Shown here: one piece after another, positions 55,768 to 64,000 of the stretch | How the letters are laid out: the number at the start of each line of letters is the position of its first letter | Numbering within the stretch: position 1 is the first letter of the stretch | NCBI RefSeq assembly: GCF_014646755.1 | Contig: NZ_BMNW01000004.1 | Span: 62,001-126,000, forward strand | DNA from: Pseudomonas asuensis | Lineage (GTDB): Bacteria > Pseudomonadota > Gammaproteobacteria > Pseudomonadales > Pseudomonadaceae | Direction: 5' to 3' | DNA: 64,000 bases | Made by a program: the position numbers and the translations under genes | Notes under the pieces: model-generated | What the model saw: only the letters and a program-made list of their open reading frames with translations | Told to the model about the DNA's origin: nothing | Databases searched by the model: none

Positions 55768-56691
55768 ATGAGCACTTCGCGCAAAGCCCCGCTTGGCCAA
55801 GTCAGCGATTTCGATATCCGCCTCCTGCGTCTGTTCAAGACGGTGGCGGAATGCGGCAGCTTTGCAGCCGCAGAAAGTGCCTTGGGTATCACCCGCTCGG
55901 CTATCAGCCTGCACATGGGCGACCTGGAGAAACGGTTGGGAATGCGCCTGTGCCAGCGCGGTCGCGCCGGGTTTGCCCTCACGGATGAAGGCCGGGAAGT
56001 GCTGCGGGCCAGCCAGAGCCTGCTGGCTGCGCTGGAAGGTTTTCGCAGCGAGGTGAATGCCCTGCATCAGCAACTGCGGGGCGAGCTGAACATCGGCATC
56101 ATCAACAACCTCGTTACCTTACCGCAAATGCGCGTGACCCATGCGCTGCGCAAACTGAAGGCATTAGGTCCGGGTGTGCGGGTAAACATCGGCATGATGA
56201 CGCCGGGCGAGATCGAGCGTGGGGTGCTGGACGGGCGACTGCATATTGGCGTGGTTCCGCTGATCAACCCGCTATCCGGCCTGGAATACACCGCGCTCTA
56301 TGAGGAGCGCTCGCAGCTGTATTGTGGTCATGAGCATCCTCTGTTCCACCAGTCCGATGAAGAGATCCCGGACGAGGCGCTACGCATGGCCGATGCTGTA
56401 GCGCCGAATTATCGGCTGACGGCCGAGGCGCTGGAGCGGCATCAGACACTCAACTGTACGGCCACCGCATCGGATCGCGAAGGGATTGCCTTTCTACTGC
56501 ATACCGGCAGCTATATCGGGTATCTGCCAGATCATTACGCCGCCAGCTGGGTGATGCAGGGTGCCCTGCGCCCCCTCAAGCCGGAGCGCTTCTTCTACTC
56601 TATTCCGCTCTGTGCCGCGATGCGCAAGGGCCGCCGCCCCAACTTGATCCTCCAGCGGTTTCTGGAAGCGCTTGAGCATAGTCAAACCTGA
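55768..56691 (+). CDS. bauR: LysR-family regulator, BauR-like
   Basis: A 307-residue LysR protein: FDIRLLRLFKTVAECGSFAAAESALGITRSAISLHMGDLEKRLGMRLCQRGRAGFALTDEG. The overall sequence resembles, from memory, the LysR regulator that sits beside beta-alanine transaminase genes in pseudomonads (BauR). Here it lies 4 kb from bauA, between two dehydrogenase operons, and could control either. The ATG at 55768 was chosen over one 19 codons upstream. The LysR call is firm; the BauR identity is tentative. Confidence 0.75.
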   Translation: MSTSRKAPLGQVSDFDIRLLRLFKTVAECGSFAAAESALGITRSAISLHMGDLEKRLGMRLCQRGRAGFALTDEGREVLRASQSLLAALEGFRSEVNALHQQLRGELNIGIINNLVTLPQMRVTHALRKLKALGPGVRVNIGMMTPGEIERGVLDGRLHIGVVPLINPLSGLEYTALYEERSQLYCGHEHPLFHQSDEEIPDEALRMADAVAPNYRLTAEALERHQTLNCTATASDREGIAFLLHTGSYIGYLPDHYAASWVMQGALRPLKPERFFYSIPLCAAMRKGRRPNLILQRFLEALEHSQT

Positions 56692-56852
56692 CGGGCCATC
56701 CAGCTTTATCCATACATTTTAAAGGGTCATCAGGAACCTGCCCGCGGCGCGCCGGTCGATGGTGAGGCAATCTGTCGCAGATCCGCACAAATTGTTACAC
56801 TTAAATGCTTAGCTTACTAACATTTAAAGCCTGATAGCTGATGGGAATCCTC

Positions 56853-57596
56853 ATGTCCGTTGATGATACGTCTAACGCCCGCCGCGACTTTCTACGCAAG
56901 TCTCTAACTCTGATCCCCGTGGTGACACTCGCCACTACAGGTGGCGCCAGCCTGGCTCTGGCCGAGACGAAAGAACGACAGCGTGACGAGGACAAGCCGG
57001 GCCAGAGCGCCCGCGCAGACGCCTATCAGCCTACCTTTTTCACGCCGGAAGAATGGGCGTTTATCCACGCCGCTGTCGCCCGGCTGATTCCGGCTGATGA
57101 CCGGGGCCCCGGCGCAGTGGAGGCCGGCGTACCGGAATACATCGACCGACAGATGAATACCCCCTACGCCCAAGGGGCAAACTGGTACATGCAGGGGCCT
57201 TTCCAACCCGATGCGCCCTCGGAGATGGGATACCAGCTCAAGCTCAATCCGCAACAGGTTTTCCGCCTGGGCATCAAGGCTGCGGATGACTGGTCGCGTC
57301 AGCAACACGGCAAGCCGTTTGCCGAGCTGGATACCGCCACCCAGGATGCTGCACTTCGGCAGTTCGAAGCCGGCAAGGCCGAGTTCGACCCGCTTCCTGC
57401 CAAGACATTCTTTGCCGCTCTATTGCAAAGCACCAAGGAGGGCTTTTTCTGCGATCCGATCCACGGCGGCAACAAGGACATGGTGGGCTGGAAGCTGGTG
57501 GGCTTTCCCGGCGCCCGTGCCGACTTCATGGATTGGGTGGAGCGCGACGTGGCGTACCCCTTCCCGCCGGTTTCCATCCGCGGCGAGAGGGCTTGA
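56853..57596 (+). CDS. Gluconate 2-dehydrogenase gamma subunit (subunit 3 family, Tat substrate)
   Basis: A 247-residue exported protein. The Tat motif [13 protein letters not shown] is followed by a hydrophobic stretch ending near SLALAE. The mature protein contains [39 protein letters not shown], typical of the PF13618 gluconate dehydrogenase subunit 3 family. It should guide the flavoprotein through the Tat system and anchor the complex. The ATG at 56841, four codons earlier, is also possible. Confidence 0.87.
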   Translation: MSVDDTSNARRDFLRKSLTLIPVVTLATTGGASLALAETKERQRDEDKPGQSARADAYQPTFFTPEEWAFIHAAVARLIPADDRGPGAVEAGVPEYIDRQMNTPYAQGANWYMQGPFQPDAPSEMGYQLKLNPQQVFRLGIKAADDWSRQQHGKPFAELDTATQDAALRQFEAGKAEFDPLPAKTFFAALLQSTKEGFFCDPIHGGNKDMVGWKLVGFPGARADFMDWVERDVAYPFPPVSIRGERA

Positions 57597-57599
57597 TCC

Positions 57600-59387
57600 A
57601 TGGCAAAAGTAATGCAGAAAGCCGATGTAGTGATCGTAGGCTTTGGCTGGACCGGAGCCATCATGGCCAAGGAACTGACCGAGGCGGGTCTTTCCGTGGT
57701 CGCGCTGGAGCGTGGCCCGATGCGCGACACCTACCCGGATGGTTCCTATCCACAGGTGATCGACGAGCTGACCTACAGCATTCGCCGCAAGCTGTTCGCG
57801 GACACATCCAAAGAGACCGTCACCATTCGCCACAATGTGAGCCAGACGGCACTGCCCTATCGTCAGCTCGGTGCCTTTCTACCCGGCGATGGCGTAGGGG
57901 GTGCGGGGCTGCACTGGTCCGGCGTGCATCTACGGGTCGACCCGGTGGAGCTGCGCCTGCGCAGTCACTATGAAGAACGGTACGGCAAGAACTTCATCCC
58001 GGATGGCATGACCATCCAGGACTTTGGCGTGACCTATGAAGAGCTTGAGCCGTATTTCGATTTTGCCGAAAAAGTCTTCGGCACCTCTGGTCAGGCCTGG
58101 ACGGTGAAGGGCGAGCTGGTCGGCAAAGGCAAGGGCGGCAATCCCTTTGCGCCAGACCGCTCCGATCACTTTCCGCTTACACCGCAAAAGAACACGGTCT
58201 CGGCGCAGCTGTTCCAGAAGGCCGCCTGGGATGTGGGCTACCACCCCTATGACTTGCCCTCGGCCAACACATCCGGCCCCTATACCAATCCCTATGGCTG
58301 CCAGATGGGGCCGTGCAACTTCTGCGGGTATTGCAGCGGGTACGTCTGCTACATGTACTCCAAGTCTTCGCCTAACTTGAACATCCTGCCGGCGCTGCGC
58401 CAGGAACCCAAGTTCGAACTGCGTGCCGACGCCCACGTGTTGAAGGTCAACCTGACCGACGACAAGAAGCTCGCCACAGGCGTGACCTATGTAGACGCCC
58501 AGGGCAACGAGATTGAGCAGCCAGCCGATATCGTCATTCTCGGCGCTTTCCAATTCAACAACGTGCGGCTGATGCTGCTTTCAGGCATCGGCAAGCCCTA
58601 TGACCCAAAAACCGGCGAAGGTGTGGTCGGCAAAAATTTCGCCTACCAGAACATGGCGACCATCAAGGCCTACTTTGACAAGGACCAGCACTTCACCAAC
58701 CCCTTCATCGGCGCGGGCGGTAATGGTGTGGCGGTGGATGATTTTAATGCCGACAACTTCGACCACGGCCCTCACGGCTTCGTGGGTGGCTCGCCGTTCT
58801 GGGTGAACCAGGCGGGGACGCGCCCTATCGCCGGCGTAAGCAATCCCCCCGGCACGCCCAACTGGGGCAGCCAGTGGAAGGCGGCGGCGGCCGATTACTA
58901 CAACCATCAGCTGTCCATGGATGCCCACGGAGCGCACCAGTCCTACCGCGACAACTACCTGGACCTTGATCCGACCTACAAGGATGCGTATGGAATGCCA
59001 CTCCTGCGCATGACCTTCGACTGGAAGGAAAACGACATCAAGATGACGCACTTCATGGTCGACAAGATGAAGCGCATCGCCGAAGCCATGAATCCCAAGG
59101 CCATCAACGTGCAGGTCAAGGCGCCGGGAACGCATTTCAATACGGTCAGCTACCAGACCACCCACCTGAACGGCGGCGCGATCATGGGCACCGACCCCAA
59201 GACCAGCGCCCTCAACCGTTACCTGCAAAGCTGGGATGTGCACAACGTATTCGTTCCGGGTGCCTCGGCCTTTCCGCAGGGGCTGGGCTACAACCCGACA
59301 GGCCTTGTGGCGGCCCTTACCTACTGGTCGGCACGCGCCATTCGCGAACAGTACCTGAAAAACCCCGGCCCACTAGTGCAGGCATGA
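57600..59387 (+). CDS. Gluconate 2-dehydrogenase flavoprotein subunit (GMC)
   Basis: A 595-residue FAD protein, the usual length for the alpha subunit. FAD binding is seen in DVVIVGFGWTGAIMAKELTEAGLSVVALERG. A cysteine-rich GPCNFCGYCSGYVCYMYSK near 240 likely binds an iron-sulfur cluster. The C-terminal NGGAIMGTDPKTSALNRYLQSWDVHNVFVPGASAFPQGLGYNPTGLV is typical of GADH. It would oxidise D-gluconate to 2-ketogluconate in the periplasm; related enzymes act on 2-ketogluconate or other sugar acids. It starts three bases after the gamma subunit. Confidence 0.9.
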   Translation: MAKVMQKADVVIVGFGWTGAIMAKELTEAGLSVVALERGPMRDTYPDGSYPQVIDELTYSIRRKLFADTSKETVTIRHNVSQTALPYRQLGAFLPGDGVGGAGLHWSGVHLRVDPVELRLRSHYEERYGKNFIPDGMTIQDFGVTYEELEPYFDFAEKVFGTSGQAWTVKGELVGKGKGGNPFAPDRSDHFPLTPQKNTVSAQLFQKAAWDVGYHPYDLPSANTSGPYTNPYGCQMGPCNFCGYCSGYVCYMYSKSSPNLNILPALRQEPKFELRADAHVLKVNLTDDKKLATGVTYVDAQGNEIEQPADIVILGAFQFNNVRLMLLSGIGKPYDPKTGEGVVGKNFAYQNMATIKAYFDKDQHFTNPFIGAGGNGVAVDDFNADNFDHGPHGFVGGSPFWVNQAGTRPIAGVSNPPGTPNWGSQWKAAAADYYNHQLSMDAHGAHQSYRDNYLDLDPTYKDAYGMPLLRMTFDWKENDIKMTHFMVDKMKRIAEAMNPKAINVQVKAPGTHFNTVSYQTTHLNGGAIMGTDPKTSALNRYLQSWDVHNVFVPGASAFPQGLGYNPTGLVAALTYWSARAIREQYLKNPGPLVQA

Positions 59388-59398
59388 GGAAGTCGACC

Positions 59399-60739
59399 AT
59401 GAAAGCACTTATCTCTGCACTGGCCCTAGGGTTCATCGCTCTGCCTGCTTTTGCTCAAGAAGCCGGACCCGATCAGGAATTGATCAAGAAAGGGGAATAC
59501 CTGGCCCGCGCCGGCGACTGTGTGGCCTGCCATACGGCAGCCGGTGGCAAGCCCTTCGCTGGCGGCCTGCCGATGGGCACACCCATCGGCACCATTTACT
59601 CGACCAACATCACGCCCGACAAGGAAACCGGCATCGGCAACTACAGTTTCGAGGACTTCGACAAGGCGGTGCGTCACGGCATCGCCAAGGAAGGATATTC
59701 GCTCTACCCGGCCATGCCGTACCCCTCTTATGCGCGCGTCACTGAAGAAGACATGCGCGCCCTGTACACCTACTTCATGCACGGCGTTCAGCCGGTGACT
59801 CAGCCCAACCAGGACGTGGCCATTCCCTGGCCGCTGTCGATGCGCTGGCCCCTGGCTGTCTGGCGCAAGCTGTTCGCGCCGGAGGTTGCCGATTTCAAAC
59901 CGGCGCAGGGCATGGACCCAGTGGTCGCCCGTGGTGCCTATCTGGTGGAAGGCCTGGGCCACTGTGGCGCCTGCCACACCCCCCGTGGCATTGCCATGCA
60001 GGAAAAAGCCCTCAGCGATGCCGACGGCAAAGATTTTCTCGCGGGTAGCGCCCCGCTGGAGGGTTGGGTTGCCAAAAGCCTGCGCAATGACCATAAGGAA
60101 GGCATTGCCCGATGGGACGAGGCGCAACTGGTCGAATTCCTCAAAACGGGCCGCTCGGATGACATGGCCGTCTTTGGCGGCATGACACAGGTGGTCGAGC
60201 ACAGCCTGCAATACATGAGCGACGAGGACCTGACCGCGATCGTCCGCTACCTGAAGACGCTCTCGCCGGTCCATCCGGACGCCCCGCCCTATCAGCGCAA
60301 CAATGCCGTTTCCGAAATGCTGGTAAAAGGGGATGAAAGCAAGCGCGGCGCAGCGGTCTACATCGACAACTGCAACGCCTGCCACCGCTCGGACGGCCTG
60401 GGTTACACCCGGGCTTTCCCGGCACTGGCCGGAAACACCGTGGTGCAGACGGAAGACCCGACGTCCCTTATCCACATTGTGCTGGAAGGCGGCAAGCTGC
60501 CAGGCCTCAAGAGCGCGCCCTCAACCATCGTCATGCCTGCCTTCGGCTGGCGATTGAGCGATCAGCAGGTAGCGGATGTGGTGACCTTTATCCGAACCAG
60601 CTGGGGCAACAAGGGCGGCCCGGTGGATGCCGATGCCGTTGCCAAGCTGCGCAACAGCGAGAATCGCACCACCTCAGGCGATGACATCGGGCAAACGGCG
60701 TATAGCAATCAGCCGGAGCAGAATCCAGCGCCCCGGTAA
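59399..60739 (+). CDS. Triheme cytochrome c subunit of gluconate dehydrogenase
   Basis: A 446-residue cytochrome with a signal peptide (MKALISALALGFIALPAFAQE) and three heme motifs: CVACH near 44, CGACH near 190 and CNACH near 328. No C-terminal anchor is obvious, unlike its counterpart in the first dehydrogenase operon. The start at 59399 follows GAGGAAG; an ATG at 59384 overlapping the previous stop is also possible. Confidence 0.92.
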   Translation: MKALISALALGFIALPAFAQEAGPDQELIKKGEYLARAGDCVACHTAAGGKPFAGGLPMGTPIGTIYSTNITPDKETGIGNYSFEDFDKAVRHGIAKEGYSLYPAMPYPSYARVTEEDMRALYTYFMHGVQPVTQPNQDVAIPWPLSMRWPLAVWRKLFAPEVADFKPAQGMDPVVARGAYLVEGLGHCGACHTPRGIAMQEKALSDADGKDFLAGSAPLEGWVAKSLRNDHKEGIARWDEAQLVEFLKTGRSDDMAVFGGMTQVVEHSLQYMSDEDLTAIVRYLKTLSPVHPDAPPYQRNNAVSEMLVKGDESKRGAAVYIDNCNACHRSDGLGYTRAFPALAGNTVVQTEDPTSLIHIVLEGGKLPGLKSAPSTIVMPAFGWRLSDQQVADVVTFIRTSWGNKGGPVDADAVAKLRNSENRTTSGDDIGQTAYSNQPEQNPAPR

Positions 60740-60746
60740 TAGGCCT

Positions 60747-60794
60747 CTGACGGGTCGCAGGCAGACATGAGAGGCCTGCGGTCCGTCAGTTTTC
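60747..60794 (+). terminator. Strong terminator after the gluconate dehydrogenase operon
   Basis: CTGACGG and CGCAGGC pair with GCCTGCG and CCGTCAG in a two-part stem, followed by TTTTCTTCC. Confidence 0.85.
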
Positions 60795-60873
60795 TTCCTG
60801 AGGGATCATTCTTCGTTTTGAGCAGGCCTTAACTGCCGGTAACCTTGCAGCCTGCCTTTACCCAGGTGATCAC

Positions 60874-61173
60874 GTGATTCCACTCCATAACCTGCCCGCC
60901 TCTTCACGGCCCGAACCCAGTGTCACCTGTGACACCTGCGCGGCCAAGTGCTGCCGCCTGGAAGTCATGCTGATCACCGATACCGGCGTTCCCATGCGCT
61001 TCATCGATGAAGACCAATGGGGCTCGATGACCATGGCGCGCCTGGATGATGGCTGGTGCGCCGCACTGGATCGCGAAATGATGCGCTGCAGTATCTATGA
61101 GAACCGGCCGCTGATTTGCCGCGAGTTCGAGATGGGCGGCGACGACTGCCTGGAAGAACGCAACGCCGATTAA
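60874..61173 (+). CDS. YkgJ family cysteine cluster protein
   Basis: A 99-residue protein starting with GTG four bases after AGGTGA. The family pattern is visible: CDTCAAKCCRLEVMLI, then WCAALDREMMRCSIYENRPLICREFEMGGDDC. The conserved cysteines probably bind zinc or an iron-sulfur cluster. Function unknown. Confidence 0.85.
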   Translation: MIPLHNLPASSRPEPSVTCDTCAAKCCRLEVMLITDTGVPMRFIDEDQWGSMTMARLDDGWCAALDREMMRCSIYENRPLICREFEMGGDDCLEERNAD

Positions 61174-61440
61174 AGACCCAGACGCCTATTGGTTAGCTGG
61201 CCAATCAACACATAACTTTGTATATGTAAGTGTGTATGTAAAGCTGTTATATACACCGAATGGTTCAGATAGCCCTTGCCATGATGACTGAATGAAAGCG
61301 GCATCATCCTGAGAAAAGACACATCCGCCTCGAAATCGAACAAAACTTATACACACTGCGAACCGATGTCCTTTGTACGCGTCAATATCGACCGATTGAA
61401 AAGATCCCCCTTGCGTTCTGTTCCACGGAGAGGAAGCCCA

Positions 61441-62004
61441 ATGCGTTTTATGGCCCTTTGGATGGCGTTGTCACTTTTGCCCCTGAGCTGCCTGGCAGAT
61501 ATCAAGGTTGACCTGACCGATTACATCGCACAGGCCTCGGAACCTAAGCGGACCGAGATTTCGGCTAAGTTGCCGCCTATTGTTGAGCAATTCGGCAAGT
61601 CGCTGGGCTGCTCCTTCTCGATGGATCCTCGCAATGTCATTCCCTACCAGCTGGAAGGAAAATCGGTTTTCCTGGCGGTGTACGAGCTGGACGTCGGCTG
61701 CAGCGGAACGCCTACCGCGACTCGACCACTCATGGCTATCCTGAGCCAGAGCCCGGGAGGTGATTATTTCGTCGATGCCGAATACTCGATGCCCAAGCAG
61801 ACTTCAGCAGAGCTTCCCAAGCACATCAGCAGCCTTTTTATCAAGAACGATGATCTCTGGTATCAGGGCCTGACCTTCAAGGCGGCCGATGCATCCTGCT
61901 GTCCAACCCTGGATGTCACTGGCCGCATCGCCCTGGAAAATGGCGTCTGGAAGGAGCACCAGCGCATGCCACTGGAACGCGTTCCGATAATGGCGACACC
62001 GTAG
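61441..62004 (+). CDS. Exported protein of unknown function
   Basis: A 187-residue protein with a signal peptide (MRFMALWMALSLLPLSCLAD). The mature part contains cysteines in SLGCSFSMDPR, DVGCSG and ASCCP and ends in a hydrophilic tail. The start follows GGAGAGGAAG. An upstream extension of the frame to 61366 does not look like protein. No family recognised; the regulatory region holds several TATACA-like repeats (61220-61350). Confidence 0.72.
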   Translation: MRFMALWMALSLLPLSCLADIKVDLTDYIAQASEPKRTEISAKLPPIVEQFGKSLGCSFSMDPRNVIPYQLEGKSVFLAVYELDVGCSGTPTATRPLMAILSQSPGGDYFVDAEYSMPKQTSAELPKHISSLFIKNDDLWYQGLTFKAADASCCPTLDVTGRIALENGVWKEHQRMPLERVPIMATP

Positions 62005-62160
62005 TCCGAACATAAAGCCGGTTAAGTTCAATCAGCGCTAGTGAACATGCCTTACTGTTTTGCAACATGATTCAGCCGGTAGAAAAGTCAGGATCGGTAT
62101 TTGACGTCACGGTCTGATTTCACCAAGCTACCGGCTCACTCACTAACAAGAACAGTTGAC

Positions 62161-63384
62161 GTGCTTGCCTATCGTTACCCCTGGCGGCTCATGGCCTGCG
62201 CCGCCGTCTCCCTGTTTGCACTGCTGGCCGGTTGTGATGATGGTTCGAAGTTCAAGCAGAAGCCGCCAGCCAAACCGCCGGAAGTCGCCACCTATACCCC
62301 TGCCCGCTGGGAGGATCTGCCTGTAACCAGTGACGCTGACCTCATGGCCGGCTTCAAGTCCTGGCAGTCAGGCTGCGAGAAGCTCAGGAACAACGAGGCC
62401 TGGAGCGCACCCTGTCAGGCGGCTGCTCAGATTCCTTATGATCCACGCGCTGTTCGCGACTTTCTCAAAACTCAGTTTCAGGTCTATAGCCTGCGCTCGC
62501 TCAAGGGCGAGCATGGGCTGATCACAGGCTATTACGAGCCGGTCTATCACGGCAGCCTTGTGCAGGATGAAGCCCATCCCGTACCGGTCTATGGCACACC
62601 TACCGATCTGATTACCGTCGATCTAGCCAGCATTTACCCCGAACTCAAGGGGAAGCGCCTGCGAGGTCGGCTCGAAGGTCAGACGCTCAAACCCTACGAT
62701 GACGCCGCCACTATTATGCAGCAGGGGGTAGACGCCCCGGTACTGGCATGGCTGCGTGACCCGATGGACCTGCAATTCCTGCAAATACAGGGCTCAGGCC
62801 GAGTCGAGCTGGAAGATGGTCGTCAACTGCGCATCGGTTATGCGAACCAGAATGGGCATCCCTACAAGCCTATCGGGCGTTGGCTGGTGGAACAGGGTCT
62901 GCTGCAAAAAGAAGAAGTCAGCATGAGCAAGATTCGCGAGTGGGCTATGGCCAACCCGGATCGTGTCCCGGAACTCCTGGGCAGCAACCCGAGCTATGTG
63001 TTTTTCAGCCAGCGGCCGGACAGCAACGAAGCCCCCCGTGGCTCGCTGAACGTACCATTGACGCCCGGCTACAGCGTAGCCATCGACCGTAAGGTGATTC
63101 CCCTGGGCAGCCTGCTCTGGCTATCCACGACTCGACCGGATGGCGGCCCCATCAATCGCCCTGTAGCCGCACAGGATACCGGCGGCGCCATTACCGGTGA
63201 GGTTCGCGCAGACCTCTTCTGGGGGACGGGTGATGACGCCGGTGAGCTGGCTGGCCATATGAAGCAGGACGGACGCATCTGGATGCTCTGGCCGAAAGGG
63301 GCTCCCCTGCCTGATGCAGCGCCCAAGCCCCTGGCTACGCCTGCAAAGCCTCAGAACTCAACAGATACCGCGAGCACGCCATGA
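62161..63384 (+). CDS. mltA: Membrane-bound lytic murein transglycosylase A
   Basis: A 407-residue lipoprotein. The GTG at 62161 gives a signal peptide ending in the lipobox LLAGC; ATG at 62191 is the alternative. MltA features are LITGYYEPVYHGSL, LQIQGSGRVELEDG, and AAQDTGGAITGEVRADLFWGTGDDA, where the catalytic Asp and the 3D domain lie. It cleaves peptidoglycan to 1,6-anhydromuropeptides at the outer membrane. Its stop overlaps the next start by 4 bases. Confidence 0.9.
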   Translation: MLAYRYPWRLMACAAVSLFALLAGCDDGSKFKQKPPAKPPEVATYTPARWEDLPVTSDADLMAGFKSWQSGCEKLRNNEAWSAPCQAAAQIPYDPRAVRDFLKTQFQVYSLRSLKGEHGLITGYYEPVYHGSLVQDEAHPVPVYGTPTDLITVDLASIYPELKGKRLRGRLEGQTLKPYDDAATIMQQGVDAPVLAWLRDPMDLQFLQIQGSGRVELEDGRQLRIGYANQNGHPYKPIGRWLVEQGLLQKEEVSMSKIREWAMANPDRVPELLGSNPSYVFFSQRPDSNEAPRGSLNVPLTPGYSVAIDRKVIPLGSLLWLSTTRPDGGPINRPVAAQDTGGAITGEVRADLFWGTGDDAGELAGHMKQDGRIWMLWPKGAPLPDAAPKPLATPAKPQNSTDTASTP

Positions 63385-63722
63385 CCCATGAACTCAAGAT
63401 CGAAGACCTCCAGCTAGGCGACGGTAAGGAAGCCGTCAAAGGCGCCCTGATTACCACCCAGTACCGTGGAACACTGGAAGACGGGACGGTGTTTGACTCC
63501 TCATACGACAAAGGGCGACCGTTCCAGTGTGTGATTGGCACGGGTCGCGTTATCAAGGGATGGGATATTGGACTGATGGGCATGAAGGTAGGCGGCAAGC
63601 GGAAACTGTTCGTGCCCGCTCAGCTAGCCTATGGCGAACGCCAGGTTGGCGCGCATATCAAACCAAACTCAAACCTGATCTTTGAGATTGAGTTGCTCGA
63701 AGTCCTGACGCGGGACGATTGA
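63381..63722 (+). CDS. FKBP-type peptidyl-prolyl cis-trans isomerase, cytosolic
   Basis: A 113-residue single-domain FKBP without signal peptide. The active-site pattern is standard: GTLEDGTVFDSSYDKGRPFQCVIGTGRVIKGWDIGLMGMKVGGKRKLFVPAQLAYGERQVG and NSNLIFEIELLEV. Coupled translationally to mltA by an ATGA overlap. Confidence 0.93.
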   Translation: MTHELKIEDLQLGDGKEAVKGALITTQYRGTLEDGTVFDSSYDKGRPFQCVIGTGRVIKGWDIGLMGMKVGGKRKLFVPAQLAYGERQVGAHIKPNSNLIFEIELLEVLTRDD

Positions 63723-63728
63723 TCCTGT

Positions 63729-63766
63729 AAAAAAAGGCTGCGGGCAGTAACGCCTTGCCCGCAGCC
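63729..63766 (-). terminator. Terminator between convergent FKBP and GH13 genes
   Basis: GGCTGCGGGCA (63736-63746) pairs perfectly with TGCCCGCAGCC (63756-63766). Seven A precede it, giving a U-run on the minus strand. Confidence 0.85.
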
Positions 63767-63778
63767 TGCTCTTGCGTC

Positions 63779-64000
63779 TTACACGTCAAACGGCGTATTG
63801 GGCAACGCACCTACGATTCGCAGGCAGAGCCCTTCATAGCCTTCCAGATTGATCGTCAACTCGCCGTTATCGGTGAGATCACCTTCGACTGTCTCGTTGA
63901 TCATGTCCACGACCGGCCCCGGTGTCACATGGGTCAGGGTAACGGTTTCCTGGATCGACGTAGCCCCAAAATTAAGCGCCGTGATCTGAGTACCACGCCC
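63779..64000 (-). CDS. treS: C-terminal fragment of a GH13 / trehalose synthase-like protein
   Basis: The minus strand from the window edge reads GRGTQITALNFGATSIQETV... with NLEGYEGLCLRIVGALPNTPFDV before the TAA at 63779-63781. ITALNFG and the LEGYEGLCLRIV ending resemble the C-terminal beta domain of TreS-type maltose alpha-D-glucosyltransferases and related alpha-amylase-family enzymes. About 73 residues are visible and the catalytic domain is outside the window, so the enzyme identity is tentative. Confidence 0.6.
   Translation of the reverse strand, partial: GRGTQITALNFGATSIQETVTLTHVTPGPVVDMINETVEGDLTDNGELTINLEGYEGLCLRIVGALPNTPFDV

Overview
The window looks like chromosomal DNA of a Pseudomonas-lineage gammaproteobacterium. 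The basis is gene content: a GcsR/TyrR-type regulator near a glycine cleavage operon, a kauB-like aldehyde dehydrogenase, a TriABC-like efflux operon with two membrane-fusion proteins, bauA-bauC, and membrane-bound FAD/cytochrome c dehydrogenases. The DNA is moderately GC-rich by eye. I saw no rRNA, tRNA, CRISPR array, insertion sequence or phage gene. The two edge genes are cut: a YaiI-type protein on the left and the C-terminus of a TreS-like GH13 protein on the right.

Layout. 1-5.7 kb (minus): an FTR1-type iron permease fused to a cytochrome c domain, followed by YaiI; then an ABC-F ATPase, a small MscS-type channel and a LysE/RhtB exporter in one operon. 5.9-9.2 kb (plus): a TIGR02444 protein, an FKBP isomerase, KauB and a 63-residue orphan protein. 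9.3-19.6 kb (minus): gcvH-gcvP-gcvT, then a hybrid sensor kinase and a TyrR/GcsR-type enhancer-binding protein. The DNA before gcvH carries a near-consensus sigma-54 promoter and three 18-bp dyads that resemble the reported GcsR site. 19.8-24.6 kb: ohrR-ohr with a clear operator, threonine aldolase, aminopeptidase P and a small exported protein. 24.6-33.6 kb (minus): LysR regulator, TriABC-like efflux operon, DUF1127 protein and GABA-permease-like transporter. 33.8-41.3 kb: a phytanoyl-CoA-dioxygenase-like enzyme, LEA-type lipoprotein, AraC regulator divergent from a YahK-like dehydrogenase, EamA transporter, GNAT enzyme, IalB-like protein, YdcF-like protein and YjdM.

42.1-48.9 kb: a palindrome-rich promoter region leading into a complete TRAP transporter operon, a cold-shock/DUF1294 membrane protein, an acyltransferase-3 protein and a lipoprotein. 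48.9-60.8 kb: beta-alanine catabolism genes (bauA-bauC, minus) face two three-subunit periplasmic FAD/cytochrome c dehydrogenases on the plus strand, one sorbitol/fructose-dehydrogenase-like and one gluconate-2-dehydrogenase-like, with a LysR gene between them. 60.8-64 kb: a YkgJ-type cysteine cluster protein, an exported protein of unknown role, MltA lytic transglycosylase and a second FKBP isomerase.

Functionally the region combines glycine/C1, GABA and beta-alanine catabolism with periplasmic sugar or polyol oxidation feeding the quinone pool, plus peroxide defence and efflux. I found no wholly new multi-gene system. The strongest observation is the sigma-54/GcsR-like control region of gcvHPT. 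Others worth checking are the nested palindromes before the TRAP operon, the double hairpin inside that operon, and the dehydrogenase operon that lies between bauA and a BauR-like LysR gene.
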